Source of the DNA: Saprospiraceae bacterium
Lineage (GTDB): Bacteria > Bacteroidota > Bacteroidia > Chitinophagales > Saprospiraceae
Direction of reading: 5' to 3'
Length of the DNA stretch: 64,000 bases
Assembly (NCBI GenBank): GCA_028285545.1
Contig: JANQPA010000041.1
Coordinates: forward strand, 62,001 to 126,000
Shown here: positions 26,895 to 35,729 of the stretch, in pieces
How positions within the stretch are numbered: the stretch's first letter is position 1
How the letters are laid out: the number at the start of each line of letters is the position of its first letter
The notes under the pieces: model-generated
Database searches by the model: none
Seen by the model: only the letters and a program-made list of their open reading frames with translations
What the model was told of the DNA's origin: nothing
Made by a program: the position numbers and the translations under genes

Positions 26895-29228
26895 ATGCTT
26901 AATCATTTGTATCATCACCTGACCTTCTTACTAATCTTAAGCTTAGGCCTTCCGTCAATTGCTTATAGTCAATTTCGTCTTTCCGGAAAAGTAATAGATC
27001 AAGACAAGGAGTTTGTAGAGTTTGCCAGTATTTCACTTTTTAATAGTATTGACAGTAGTCTCCTCACGGGGGAGATTACAGATATCGATGGAAAATTCGA
27101 ATTCAAAAATATTTCTGAGGGAGCTTATTATATTATCGTTTCTCACATTTTGTATTCCCAACAAAAGGTCGAGGTGCTTTTGAATGAAAACCTCTCCATT
27201 GAAATAACTTTAGAAAAAGATGTTAAAGATCTTAGCGAGATCGTAGTAAGTGCCGAGGAGCTGGCCATCCAAAATGAAATCGATAAGATCACCATAAACC
27301 CAGAAAAGATAATAACGGGAAGTGGAGGTTCAGCCATTGATCTTTTGAGGTCTGTACCTATTGTTAACATTAGTCCTCAGGGTGCCATTACTATGCGAGG
27401 TAATGGAGATATACAAGTCTTAATCAATGGCAAACCCTCAGGAATGGTCGCCATCCAGGGCACACAAATTTTAAGTCAGCTAGATGCGAACTCCATAGAA
27501 AAAATAGAATTAATCACCAGTCCATCTGCTAGTAGCTCACCAGATGGTGGGGCAGGGATCATCAATATTATTCTTAAAAAAGATAAAACGGAGGGTTTAA
27601 AGGGTAGCATTCTTGCTAGTATTGGCAATGGGGATCGATATAATCTATCTCCTAGTATTTCTTATCGAAAAAATGACTTAAATTTCTTTGCCAGATATAA
27701 TTTCCAACGTCAAACTCGTCGTTCGGAATCCATTGCCGATCAATTAAGGAATGATACTCTAAGCTTTGATCAAATGGGGGGATCCAGGCGGGTAGATCTT
27801 CGGCACAACCTCGAGTTTGGCATGGATCTTTTTCTAAATGAACGACAGTATTTCACTTTGTCGGGCCTATATAGAGATCGCAATAAAAAACACTACCAAA
27901 ACCAATTATCGGAAGTTTTTACCAATGATACTCCCTCTGAAATAAGGAATACCCAAAATGCCGAACCCGAACTTAATGAGGGTTGGGGCTTAACGCTTTC
28001 CTATTTTTCTGAAAATGAAGAAGAGGACAACAAAACCGAAATTTATCTGGATATTGTCCATTCTGTAGAAGATGAAATTATTGAACGTATTGACGAAGTA
28101 CAATCTTTTGAACCTAGTATTACCACATTTGACGGTGGTTATAGTCATTATATAGACATTAATGATGGAATATTTTTTGATGCAAGCATTGAAAAGCCCT
28201 GGAAGGAAGGAAAAATAGATATGGGAAGCCAATATTTTTATCGCAATATTGATCAAACATTTGATTATCGCCTGGTTGACCCTTCAGTAGGTGAATTTGA
28301 ATCTGAATTTGCTCAAAATGATCAATTCAATTATAATGATCATGTGGCTTCTGTTTATACAGAAATTGAATATCCGCTTGGTAAGTTTAAGTTGGGCACT
28401 GGAGTCCGATTGGAATATAGCACCAACCAGTATACATCAGGATCATTGGGACAAGATTTCAGCAATGAATTTTTTAATGTTTTCCCCTCCGCAAAGATAG
28501 GCTTTAAGGCAACGGAAAGTTTTAATGTTCAGATCAATTATAATAGACGCATTAATCGACCTGCTCCCAGTCGACTCAATCCTTTTCCGAATATAGCCAA
28601 CCCTTTTCAGATAGAATTAGGTAACCCTGACCTAAAACCAGAATTTGTCGATGCTTTCAACCTGGGGTTTTCTAAAACCTTCCAGCAGTCTAGTTTGTCG
28701 GTTAATTTCTTCTGGAATAAGTATAATGATTTAATTCAGAGGATTTCCACTATCGACGAAAATGCTGTTCGGATCATCGCTCCTATCAATCTGGATCAGC
28801 GTAATCATTACGGAGCAGATTTAGGATATTTTCTATCCCTTGCAAAAAATTGGGATGTAAACGTAGGTTTTGTATTTTTCAAAAATGACTTCAATAGCGA
28901 TCTGGAAGATATTGACAATAGTGGTTTTACACAGGAATACAAACTCAACTCTACCTGGAAATTAGCCAGTCAATTGGATTGGCAAATATCTGCTTATTAC
29001 AATTCAGCTGTTGCTTCTGCTCAGGGGGAAGCCCGGCCTCTGTATTCAGTAGACACCGGTATCAAATACGAATTCCTTCCTGATAAAATGGAGCTTAACC
29101 TAAGTGTCTCGGATATATTTAATACTCTCAGGGAGATTAGTTTGATTGATATAGAATCCTACTTTTCTCGCAATGAAACAAAGATTGATACCCGGAGGGT
29201 ACGATTGACGGTGAGGTGGAAGCTTTAA
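26895..29228 (+). CDS. TonB-dependent receptor / outer-membrane beta-barrel family protein
   Basis: A 777-residue protein with a signal peptide (about 1-24), a CarboxypepD-regulatory-like domain (about 28-105, FRLSGKVIDQDKEFVEFASIS), a plug with GSGGSAIDLLRSVPIV and GGAGIINIILKK, and a large barrel ending in RLTVRWKL with a terminal hydrophobic residue. It matches the OMP_b-brl_3 type of TonB-like receptors rather than SusC. It would transport or bind an unknown ligand at the outer membrane. The preceding LytTR regulator may control it. Confidence 0.88.
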   Translation: MLNHLYHHLTFLLILSLGLPSIAYSQFRLSGKVIDQDKEFVEFASISLFNSIDSSLLTGEITDIDGKFEFKNISEGAYYIIVSHILYSQQKVEVLLNENLSIEITLEKDVKDLSEIVVSAEELAIQNEIDKITINPEKIITGSGGSAIDLLRSVPIVNISPQGAITMRGNGDIQVLINGKPSGMVAIQGTQILSQLDANSIEKIELITSPSASSSPDGGAGIINIILKKDKTEGLKGSILASIGNGDRYNLSPSISYRKNDLNFFARYNFQRQTRRSESIADQLRNDTLSFDQMGGSRRVDLRHNLEFGMDLFLNERQYFTLSGLYRDRNKKHYQNQLSEVFTNDTPSEIRNTQNAEPELNEGWGLTLSYFSENEEEDNKTEIYLDIVHSVEDEIIERIDEVQSFEPSITTFDGGYSHYIDINDGIFFDASIEKPWKEGKIDMGSQYFYRNIDQTFDYRLVDPSVGEFESEFAQNDQFNYNDHVASVYTEIEYPLGKFKLGTGVRLEYSTNQYTSGSLGQDFSNEFFNVFPSAKIGFKATESFNVQINYNRRINRPAPSRLNPFPNIANPFQIELGNPDLKPEFVDAFNLGFSKTFQQSSLSVNFFWNKYNDLIQRISTIDENAVRIIAPINLDQRNHYGADLGYFLSLAKNWDVNVGFVFFKNDFNSDLEDIDNSGFTQEYKLNSTWKLASQLDWQISAYYNSAVASAQGEARPLYSVDTGIKYEFLPDKMELNLSVSDIFNTLREISLIDIESYFSRNETKIDTRRVRLTVRWKL

Positions 29229-29236
29229 GTTTAAAA

Positions 29237-29282
29237 GTTAGCAAGTGTTCAAGTTAGCAAGTTAACTTGAACACTTGCTAAC
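29237..29282. terminator. 20-bp-stem inverted repeat built from octamers (bidirectional terminator candidate)
   Basis: Perfect 20-nt arms (29237-29256 and 29263-29282) enclose a 6-nt loop, 8 bp after the TonB receptor stop. The arms consist of tandem 8-mers (AAGTGTTC, GTTAGCAA) and the octamer array continues to 29298. It could terminate the receptor transcript and, from the other side, the small minus-strand ORF at 29300-29395. Confidence 0.6.
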
Positions 29283-29299
29283 TTGAATACTTGAACACT

Positions 29300-29395
29300 T
29301 TATATAAAGCTTGCCGCACAACTAATAAACACCACATAAATAATAATCATTGCAAGGTATACTTTCTGGTCTGATTTAAGGGCAGAGGAATTCAT
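29300..29395 (-). CDS. Candidate 31-residue single-TM protein
   Basis: A minus-strand ORF beginning MNSSALKSDQKVY, followed by one hydrophobic helix rich in I, V and A (about residues 14-30) and ending SFI. It lies 199 bp downstream of the trypsin-nuclease gene, directly before a long hairpin on the same strand. The rest of the 365-bp gap shows nothing else. Composition is typical of a real small membrane protein, but no homologue is recognised, and a promoter or start signal was not seen. Confidence 0.4.
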   Translation of the reverse strand: MNSSALKSDQKVYLAMIIIYVVFISCAASFI

Positions 29396-29593
29396 GATGC
29401 TGTGGATTTTCGATTTTCTAAATTGAGTTTACTACAATATGCGCTAAGGATATTGATAATCAAATAGAAAATGAGTGGAAGGTAGAACTTGGTGAGTAGA
29501 CAGTTAAAGGTAGAAAGTTAAAAGGCAAGTGACCATATTAATTAGCCATTACAGATACTACCTCATAACATCCTACTTATTTTGTATCAATTA

Positions 29594-31495
29594 TTATAGA
29601 ATTATTTCTTCCAACTCTCGAATTTCCTTTCTGGATATGGTTTCTTTTCCATGCATGGGGTCTCCATTTTTGACCTCACCAAAATCCAAGCCGGTTAACT
29701 GCTCGATTTCACTTATTGAAATTTGGTAAGTTTTGTAGCTGCCAAAAGCAAAAGGGCTTTCGAAATTATCCAGTTGATCTTCCTGGCTCAACAAATAAGC
29801 TGTAGCTGAGAACCTTGGCCCCTTCGGTTCATCCACCATCATGGCAATAACCTTCCAGTATTCAGCGGGGATTTGTGCACCGCGGTATTCCATATCACTT
29901 TCTTTAAACACAGGTCCGGTAAATACAGAGATTTTCAAGTTATGAACCTTGGTGTTGTTCCGTATCCAGTTTTCTAACTCTAACCATTTGCCCTGATTAA
30001 AATTATTGTGCTGTGGACAGGAATTGGTATAGAAAAAGGTATCGTCATTGGCTTTTTGAGCTTCTTCAGGGCTTCCCCAAACTGGGTCTGTCCTTTTTAC
30101 AATATGGCCTCGACCAAGGTCATTATTTTTATAAAGTCGATTGTCAAATTGATGAGACTCTTTTACTCCATCGGTGCTTTGCAGCAGCCTACGATCAATC
30201 CTCCAGCCTGCTGATTTGGAACGAGGAATACTGATGGTTTTAGTACCATCAATATTGCAGGCAGCATAATAAGGAAATTTCCTTTCTCTATTCATTACTA
30301 TAGAGAAATGGGTGTATTTTAAATTAAATCGTTCGATACCTGTGCTATTTTTACTAACCACCAGGCCTTTGGAATGAATCCGATCACTAAGCCTGGGTAG
30401 AGGCACCAGCTGTGAGGCAGGTAAAAAAGAGGGATTATACCCCTTTCTGTCATCCAGAGGAACCTCTAGTAAGGTTTCATCAATACTAAGTTCTTCTTTT
30501 TCTGATCCTGAAACCTGGATTTGAATATTGTGTTCACTTAACTTTTCCAATAATATGCTTGCTTTAACGGCCAGGTTTGCCTGTTTAAAAGTACCGGAAA
30601 AATGAAGTCCCAAAGCCTGACCGGTTTCCAGGTCTATGACCACAGAACCAGAGTTACCACCCAAGGTGGAGCAATCATGTCGGAAGATGAAGGAATATTC
30701 AGGTACGTCAATAACCCTTCCAGGTAAAAGTCGTTTTACATCATACACTTTTTCAAATACTTTGTCCATCAGGGTTTCGCTATTGCGAAGGTCAAAGGCA
30801 GGATATCCGATAGTGGCTATCAGGTCATCATACCGAATTTTACGATCAGAAACACTTATGGGAAGAGGCAGGTCTCCATTGTTTTTAATTTTTAAAAATG
30901 CCAGATCGGGCCAGTCTCCTCCCTTTTTTTCCATATGGATTATTTTATCTATTTCAAACTCGAAGCTGGAGGTGGACTGATGTTCCGCGTTGAAATTGAT
31001 AAATGCCTGAATGGATGCTCCTGCTTTATTTTTCGAAAAGACAAATTTTTCTCCTTTTCTTTCCACAAACTCTTGAGCGACATGCCGATTGGTGACTATG
31101 ACATTTTCTGCAATTACCCAGCCCGTTCCTACCCAGGGGTATTGATCGTGTCCGCGAAGTTCAATCCTTCCTGTTGAAACGATGGCTTTATTGATATTTG
31201 ATTGATGGAGTAATAATCGTTCTTTCCAAACGTCACTTTCCGGTAATTCAAAGGTGTTATTTTTGATCAGGAGTGCAGGTCTGCCAAAAGCCATAATAAT
31301 GGCTTTTGATTTGGGGTTATTGTCAAACATATCGGGAGTAATGATCCCGGATTTTGTACCAGATACCAGATTCAGGATTTCCTTTTCTTCAAGTTCTAAT
31401 TCTTTTTGTTTGTCGAGCCGATTTTTTTCGAATTTTGCAAAAACTTCATTAAAAAGGCGTTGATCTTGTAATACTGAGGCAATAGGGTTTTCCAT
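29594..31495 (-). CDS. Trypsin-like protease fused to DNA/RNA non-specific endonuclease
   Basis: A 633-residue cytosolic fusion. Residues 1-100 are an unrecognised helical, charged N-terminal domain. Residues about 103-320 form a trypsin-fold protease with His138 (VTNRHVA), Asp197 (DLAFLKI) and Ser282 (LGGNSGSVV). Residues about 380-615 are a beta-beta-alpha-metal NUC/EndA-type nuclease with NDLGRGHIVKR (His464) and NSCPQHNNFNQGKW, the Asn/Gln metal-site helix. All key residues look intact. Divergent from caspase A. Trypsin-nuclease fusions are known in caspase/STAND conflict systems; a role as a protease-released killing nuclease is inferred. Confidence 0.85.
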   Translation of the reverse strand: MENPIASVLQDQRLFNEVFAKFEKNRLDKQKELELEEKEILNLVSGTKSGIITPDMFDNNPKSKAIIMAFGRPALLIKNNTFELPESDVWKERLLLHQSNINKAIVSTGRIELRGHDQYPWVGTGWVIAENVIVTNRHVAQEFVERKGEKFVFSKNKAGASIQAFINFNAEHQSTSSFEFEIDKIIHMEKKGGDWPDLAFLKIKNNGDLPLPISVSDRKIRYDDLIATIGYPAFDLRNSETLMDKVFEKVYDVKRLLPGRVIDVPEYSFIFRHDCSTLGGNSGSVVIDLETGQALGLHFSGTFKQANLAVKASILLEKLSEHNIQIQVSGSEKEELSIDETLLEVPLDDRKGYNPSFLPASQLVPLPRLSDRIHSKGLVVSKNSTGIERFNLKYTHFSIVMNRERKFPYYAACNIDGTKTISIPRSKSAGWRIDRRLLQSTDGVKESHQFDNRLYKNNDLGRGHIVKRTDPVWGSPEEAQKANDDTFFYTNSCPQHNNFNQGKWLELENWIRNNTKVHNLKISVFTGPVFKESDMEYRGAQIPAEYWKVIAMMVDEPKGPRFSATAYLLSQEDQLDNFESPFAFGSYKTYQISISEIEQLTGLDFGEVKNGDPMHGKETISRKEIRELEEIIL

Positions 31496-31763
31496 TTGAT
31501 TTTATGGTTTTAATGGATTTGAATAGGTATATCCCTGTACCTTTAAATATACGTAATGCAAACTTCATTTCTAAAAATCAAAAGCTATTAAATATTGAAC
31601 TGGAGCTTAGAGCAGACTATTTATATAGAAAAATTGACTACTAATTAAATGTTTAGTAATTTGAAAAAATGATCTAAAATCCTAATAAAAAACTTCTAAC
31701 TTTTACTTTTTGGTCATCTCACAATACATAAGTAGAGTACTAAGTTTTTTAAAAAAATTAATA

Positions 31764-33752
31764 ATGCCCCAGAAACCCAATCTCTTTGCCCTTCTAATTG
31801 GAATTGAAAAATATAATGCACCTGTCTTGGCCTTGAATGGCAGTAAAAATGATGCTCTAAAGATGGAAGCTTATCTACAAAAGGAAGCCGACCATTTTAA
31901 CATACATATTGAAAAATTACTGGATGGTGAAGCAACTAAAGAAAATATTGTCAAATATTTCATCGAACATTTAGGGAAGGCAAAAAAAGGCGATACCGTT
32001 TTATTTTATTATTCCGGACATGGTTGCCGTGAAAAAGCTGCAGAAGTATTCTGGTCCTCAGATACGAGCAAATATCTTGAAACACTTGTTTGTTATGATG
32101 GGATCGAAATGAAGCGAGGAGTTTTGCATACCAATTTGCTTTCTGATAAAGAGTTAAGGTATCTGATCCATAAAACAAGCCAGAATGAGGCCCATATCAT
32201 CAGCATTTTTGACTGTTGTCACTCTGGTGAAAACACTCGTAATGGGCACGTTTCCAAAGAGGTTCAAAAAACCATAAAAAAACAAGTCCTCACTCAGAGT
32301 CGTATGGCATTTATTGCCCCTAAGCGCAACTGGGAGGATTTTATATTTAGTGATCAAATAGATGAGCAAGATTTTGCCGGCAAATCTATTCAGGAATTAT
32401 TGCCTGAAGGAAAACACATACAACTTGCAGCCTGCCAAAAGGATGAATCCGCATGGGAACATGACGGGGAAGGCGTTTTTACAAAAAACCTTCTGGATGT
32501 TCTGGAAAGAACACAAGGCGCCATTAATTATTACAATTTAAAAAGTCGGATACAGACCTATATAAAAAACCAATTTCAGCAGACTCCTCAAATTTATCAT
32601 ACTGGAGATCAAGGGTCAGAACTTTTTCATGTTTTTTTAAATAAAAATGTAGAAGAGCAACCCTTTTATGGCAATATCAGTTATAATGAAAAAATTGGCT
32701 GGATAATGGATTTAGGGGCTATCCATGGTTTGTCCAAGCAAGTGAAAAAAGTAAAAATCAGTGATTTTGAAGGAAAAGAATTAGGGGAAGTGGATTTAAA
32801 AAAAGTTTTTCCTAGCCACACGGTTCTTTCTTTCTCCAATGAATTGGAAGCCCAGGTTTCACAAAAAGGATTATACAAAGGTTTTTTTGAAAGCTATCTA
32901 TCGGCTCCCTTGAACATATTTATAAATAGCCAACCGGAAGATAGTCAGGGACTCACTTGCATAGAGCAAATTTTTAGTGACTTACCTCAGAATGTAAATA
33001 GAACATTTAAGGAATTTGAAGCTGATTATACCTTGCAAATCCAAGATCAAAAGTATTATTTCACTCCTCCACATTCACCTTCCTTTCCATTGGTTGAGTC
33101 CATTACCGGGTATACTCCTAACTCAGCTTCTCTTGTAAAAAAGTACCTGGTTCATATGTCCAGGTGGGAATATGTAAAGCACCTTCACAATCCAAATGTC
33201 CAATTATTTAAGAAATTCCCCGTAGAACTTCGCATGTATAAAGAGGAGGAAAATGGGAATTTAGTCCACCTTCCTGCTGAAGCAGATGAAATCGAATTAC
33301 AGTTTGAGAAGCAGCCTGATGGAAAATGGGGAGGTAGGGTCAAAATCGAATTGGTTAACCACTACCATGAGGAATTATATTGTGCACTTTTATATTTGCA
33401 TCACCAATTCGGAGTATTTGAAAAACTGATAAACCCTTCTAAAGTTACCTTGTCTTCTTATGGTGGGAATGCCTGGGCCAGGGAGGGTCAGGGAATTTCT
33501 CTGTTCCTGGATCAATTTTTGATAGATTTCAACTTCCCGGAAAACATCACTTATTTCAAGCTAATCGTCAGCACTGAGGACTTTGACGTAGAGCGTTTTG
33601 TTCAACCGGCACTACCGGCACCCCGCCTGCGACCTAAAGATCCGGATCGACTGTCTCCCTCTGACAAGGAGATGGACGATCCGGAAGCAGGCGACTGGAT
33701 GACCAAGTTGATTAGGTTGAGGTCGAGGAATCCGGAGGTGAAAAACACCTAA
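31764..33752 (+). CDS. Caspase-like C14 peptidase A with C-terminal beta-rich region
   Basis: About 662 residues from ATG 31764; a TTG at 31710 adds 18 less likely residues. The caspase p20-like domain (about 5-310) has the catalytic His86 in YYSGHG and the dyad Cys in DCCHSG (Cys152). After it come a beta region starting GWIMDLGAIHGLSK, a Trp-centred helix (KYLVHMSRWEYVKHL) and a C-terminal beta domain (CALLYLHHQFGVFEKL) resembling DUF4384-like sandwiches. Caspases B and C share this order. It would cleave after basic or acidic residues once activated; partners are probably island-encoded. The C-terminus overlaps the convergent caspase B gene by 4 bp. Confidence 0.85.
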   Translation: MPQKPNLFALLIGIEKYNAPVLALNGSKNDALKMEAYLQKEADHFNIHIEKLLDGEATKENIVKYFIEHLGKAKKGDTVLFYYSGHGCREKAAEVFWSSDTSKYLETLVCYDGIEMKRGVLHTNLLSDKELRYLIHKTSQNEAHIISIFDCCHSGENTRNGHVSKEVQKTIKKQVLTQSRMAFIAPKRNWEDFIFSDQIDEQDFAGKSIQELLPEGKHIQLAACQKDESAWEHDGEGVFTKNLLDVLERTQGAINYYNLKSRIQTYIKNQFQQTPQIYHTGDQGSELFHVFLNKNVEEQPFYGNISYNEKIGWIMDLGAIHGLSKQVKKVKISDFEGKELGEVDLKKVFPSHTVLSFSNELEAQVSQKGLYKGFFESYLSAPLNIFINSQPEDSQGLTCIEQIFSDLPQNVNRTFKEFEADYTLQIQDQKYYFTPPHSPSFPLVESITGYTPNSASLVKKYLVHMSRWEYVKHLHNPNVQLFKKFPVELRMYKEEENGNLVHLPAEADEIELQFEKQPDGKWGGRVKIELVNHYHEELYCALLYLHHQFGVFEKLINPSKVTLSSYGGNAWAREGQGISLFLDQFLIDFNFPENITYFKLIVSTEDFDVERFVQPALPAPRLRPKDPDRLSPSDKEMDDPEAGDWMTKLIRLRSRNPEVKNT

Positions 33753-35662
33753 CTTTTCCGATTAATGACAACTTCTAGTTTTTTAACTATCCAATCGGAA
33801 GATTGACTCTCGAGTGAATCTTTTTTGCTGGTTGACCAAATGTCAATATTCCTGAATTGACGATCGAGGTCATTTTGAATCTCTATTTGGTTGAATAGAA
33901 AAGGGAATTTTAAGGGCCTTTTTACGGCAAAAATCAAAAAATGATCAAGCTCCTGAAGTTGATTTTTTTTGCCAATCCCAAGGCCCTTTTTAAATTGTAG
34001 AGAATTGTAAATGGTATAGAAGGTATTATTACCAGATTCAATCTTTTTGAAATCTTCATTTTTTACCTGAATGCTAAAATTTTGACTGAGATGAACTAAA
34101 TAAAAAAACAAAGGACTGGAAGACTGATTTAGCACGCTAAATTCATAAGTAAAAAACTGACCTGTAAAATCCAATTCTACTCTATTGATCCCATAATCAA
34201 GATATTTGTTTTGCTTAGCCTCTTTTGTTTCATAAGGAGCAATAAAGACCTCTTTTTTTGAATGAGGAGTGTTAAAAGAGCATTTTATAATTACCTGATT
34301 CGAATTGATAGGATTGCGTCTGGAGTGCTCTATTTTCTTTATTCTTTCCCATTTAATTATCTTTTTAAGGCTATGATAAATTTTTTGTACAGCCTCCTCT
34401 CCTTGTTGACTTGTATAACAAATGATATTTTCAGATCTCCGGTTGTCGATGATAAAGTATTTGCCCTCTTCACATCTAATTTCATAGTGTGTATCAGGAA
34501 CAATTTGGAGGAGAGAGGTAAATTCATGCTGGATCAACTTATTCTTTAAGATTTCATCCGGATTGGTAACCTTCAAGGGAAATGGATTAGAAATGAAAGG
34601 GATTGTCAGATGCTTTTTTTCTTCAATAATAGTTGGGTCAATTTCAAGCTCTGTTGTTTCTAGGTTTATTGATTTTATCCTTGCCTTTGTTAAAGCTTTT
34701 TGATCCTCTTTGTTTTGTTCGTATACTGGAATATTTAAGTCCTGAAATCCATCCTTGCTGAGGCCATGAACTAAGCCTATATCAATGAAATGTTGTTTTC
34801 CTGTTTTCCTGAGGTCAAAATAGGCAGGAACATCAATTAATTCTTTGTTTAAAAAGTGCCAATAAGGGTTTACATCCCCAAAATATTCAAATTGGGGATT
34901 TTGAATGGGCTGCTTTAATGACAAAAGATAATTGACCTGAGCATACAATTCTGCATAGGAAGGAAGTTTTTGGGTGTAAGCATTTAATACTTCGATAATA
35001 GCAGAAGTGAATCTTCCTCCTCGGTCGTCCTCTATTGCTTTTTGTTGTGGTTCACAGGCACACAAAGCCAGGTATTCCGCTGGTGGAATTTGCAAAGTTT
35101 CCTGCTTACTATAAAAACCATCTAAGAAGTCTTCCAAGGGCCGGGCTTGATCATATTTCACAGAATAATCCTGTCGCGAACGGCTATATTCATTTTTGTT
35201 CAACCTGGTAATAGAACCTGAATGACAACAATCAAGTATGGTTACTACCTGGGTACCACGATTTGAAATTTCAGACAACAATACTCTTAGCTCTTTATCC
35301 GCTATATTGTAAATACCATCTACCCTGCTGTCATAAGGCAGTAGAGATTCCAATTGGTGGCCCTCTAGTCCGGCATTAATAAACTCCTGCGGACTAGGTT
35401 CCGTTGTTCCATGGCCACTAAAACAGAACAGTGCAGTATCCTTTTTATTTGATTTCCCGAAATGATTTCTAAACGCCTCAATGATGTTTTTTCGGGTAGC
35501 TTTTTCATCAACTAAAGTAAAAACCTCTTTCTCTTGGTCTTTCAGAAGAGGGTGGCTATTCAGCAATTCATCAAATTTGCTGACATCTTTTTTACACCCC
35601 TGTAAATTGCCTATCTCAGGGTGTTGATAAGCGTCGATTCCTATGAATAGTACATATAGCAT
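33749..35662 (-). CDS. Caspase-like C14 peptidase B
   Basis: A 637-residue caspase-fold protease with FIGIDAYQH at the start, His84 (FSGHG), Cys146 (DCCHSG) and DDRGGRFTSAIIEVL at the end of the catalytic domain (about 270). The following region has HFIDIGLVHGLSK, a Trp helix (IIKWERIKKIEH) and a C-terminal beta domain (YEFSVLNQSSSPLFFYLVHL), the same order as caspases A and C but with low identity. It is the last gene of the six-gene minus-strand run starting at the CHAT gene, 67 bp behind the WD40 gene. No signal peptide or TM segment is present. Confidence 0.85.
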   Translation of the reverse strand: MLYVLFIGIDAYQHPEIGNLQGCKKDVSKFDELLNSHPLLKDQEKEVFTLVDEKATRKNIIEAFRNHFGKSNKKDTALFCFSGHGTTEPSPQEFINAGLEGHQLESLLPYDSRVDGIYNIADKELRVLLSEISNRGTQVVTILDCCHSGSITRLNKNEYSRSRQDYSVKYDQARPLEDFLDGFYSKQETLQIPPAEYLALCACEPQQKAIEDDRGGRFTSAIIEVLNAYTQKLPSYAELYAQVNYLLSLKQPIQNPQFEYFGDVNPYWHFLNKELIDVPAYFDLRKTGKQHFIDIGLVHGLSKDGFQDLNIPVYEQNKEDQKALTKARIKSINLETTELEIDPTIIEEKKHLTIPFISNPFPLKVTNPDEILKNKLIQHEFTSLLQIVPDTHYEIRCEEGKYFIIDNRRSENIICYTSQQGEEAVQKIYHSLKKIIKWERIKKIEHSRRNPINSNQVIIKCSFNTPHSKKEVFIAPYETKEAKQNKYLDYGINRVELDFTGQFFTYEFSVLNQSSSPLFFYLVHLSQNFSIQVKNEDFKKIESGNNTFYTIYNSLQFKKGLGIGKKNQLQELDHFLIFAVKRPLKFPFLFNQIEIQNDLDRQFRNIDIWSTSKKDSLESQSSDWIVKKLEVVINRKS

Positions 35663-35729
35663 AATACGCTAATTTTCAAATAATAACTAGGTGGCGGCCG
35701 CTACTTATTTATTATTTAAAAGTAGTTAC

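Noticed and set aside
31515-31545. Element resembling the regulator operator upstream of caspase A and the trypsin-nuclease gene
   Set aside because: GGTATATCCCTGTACC shares only part of the extension and lacks the TCCTAA-N4-TTAGGA dyad, so it is not counted as a fourth copy.
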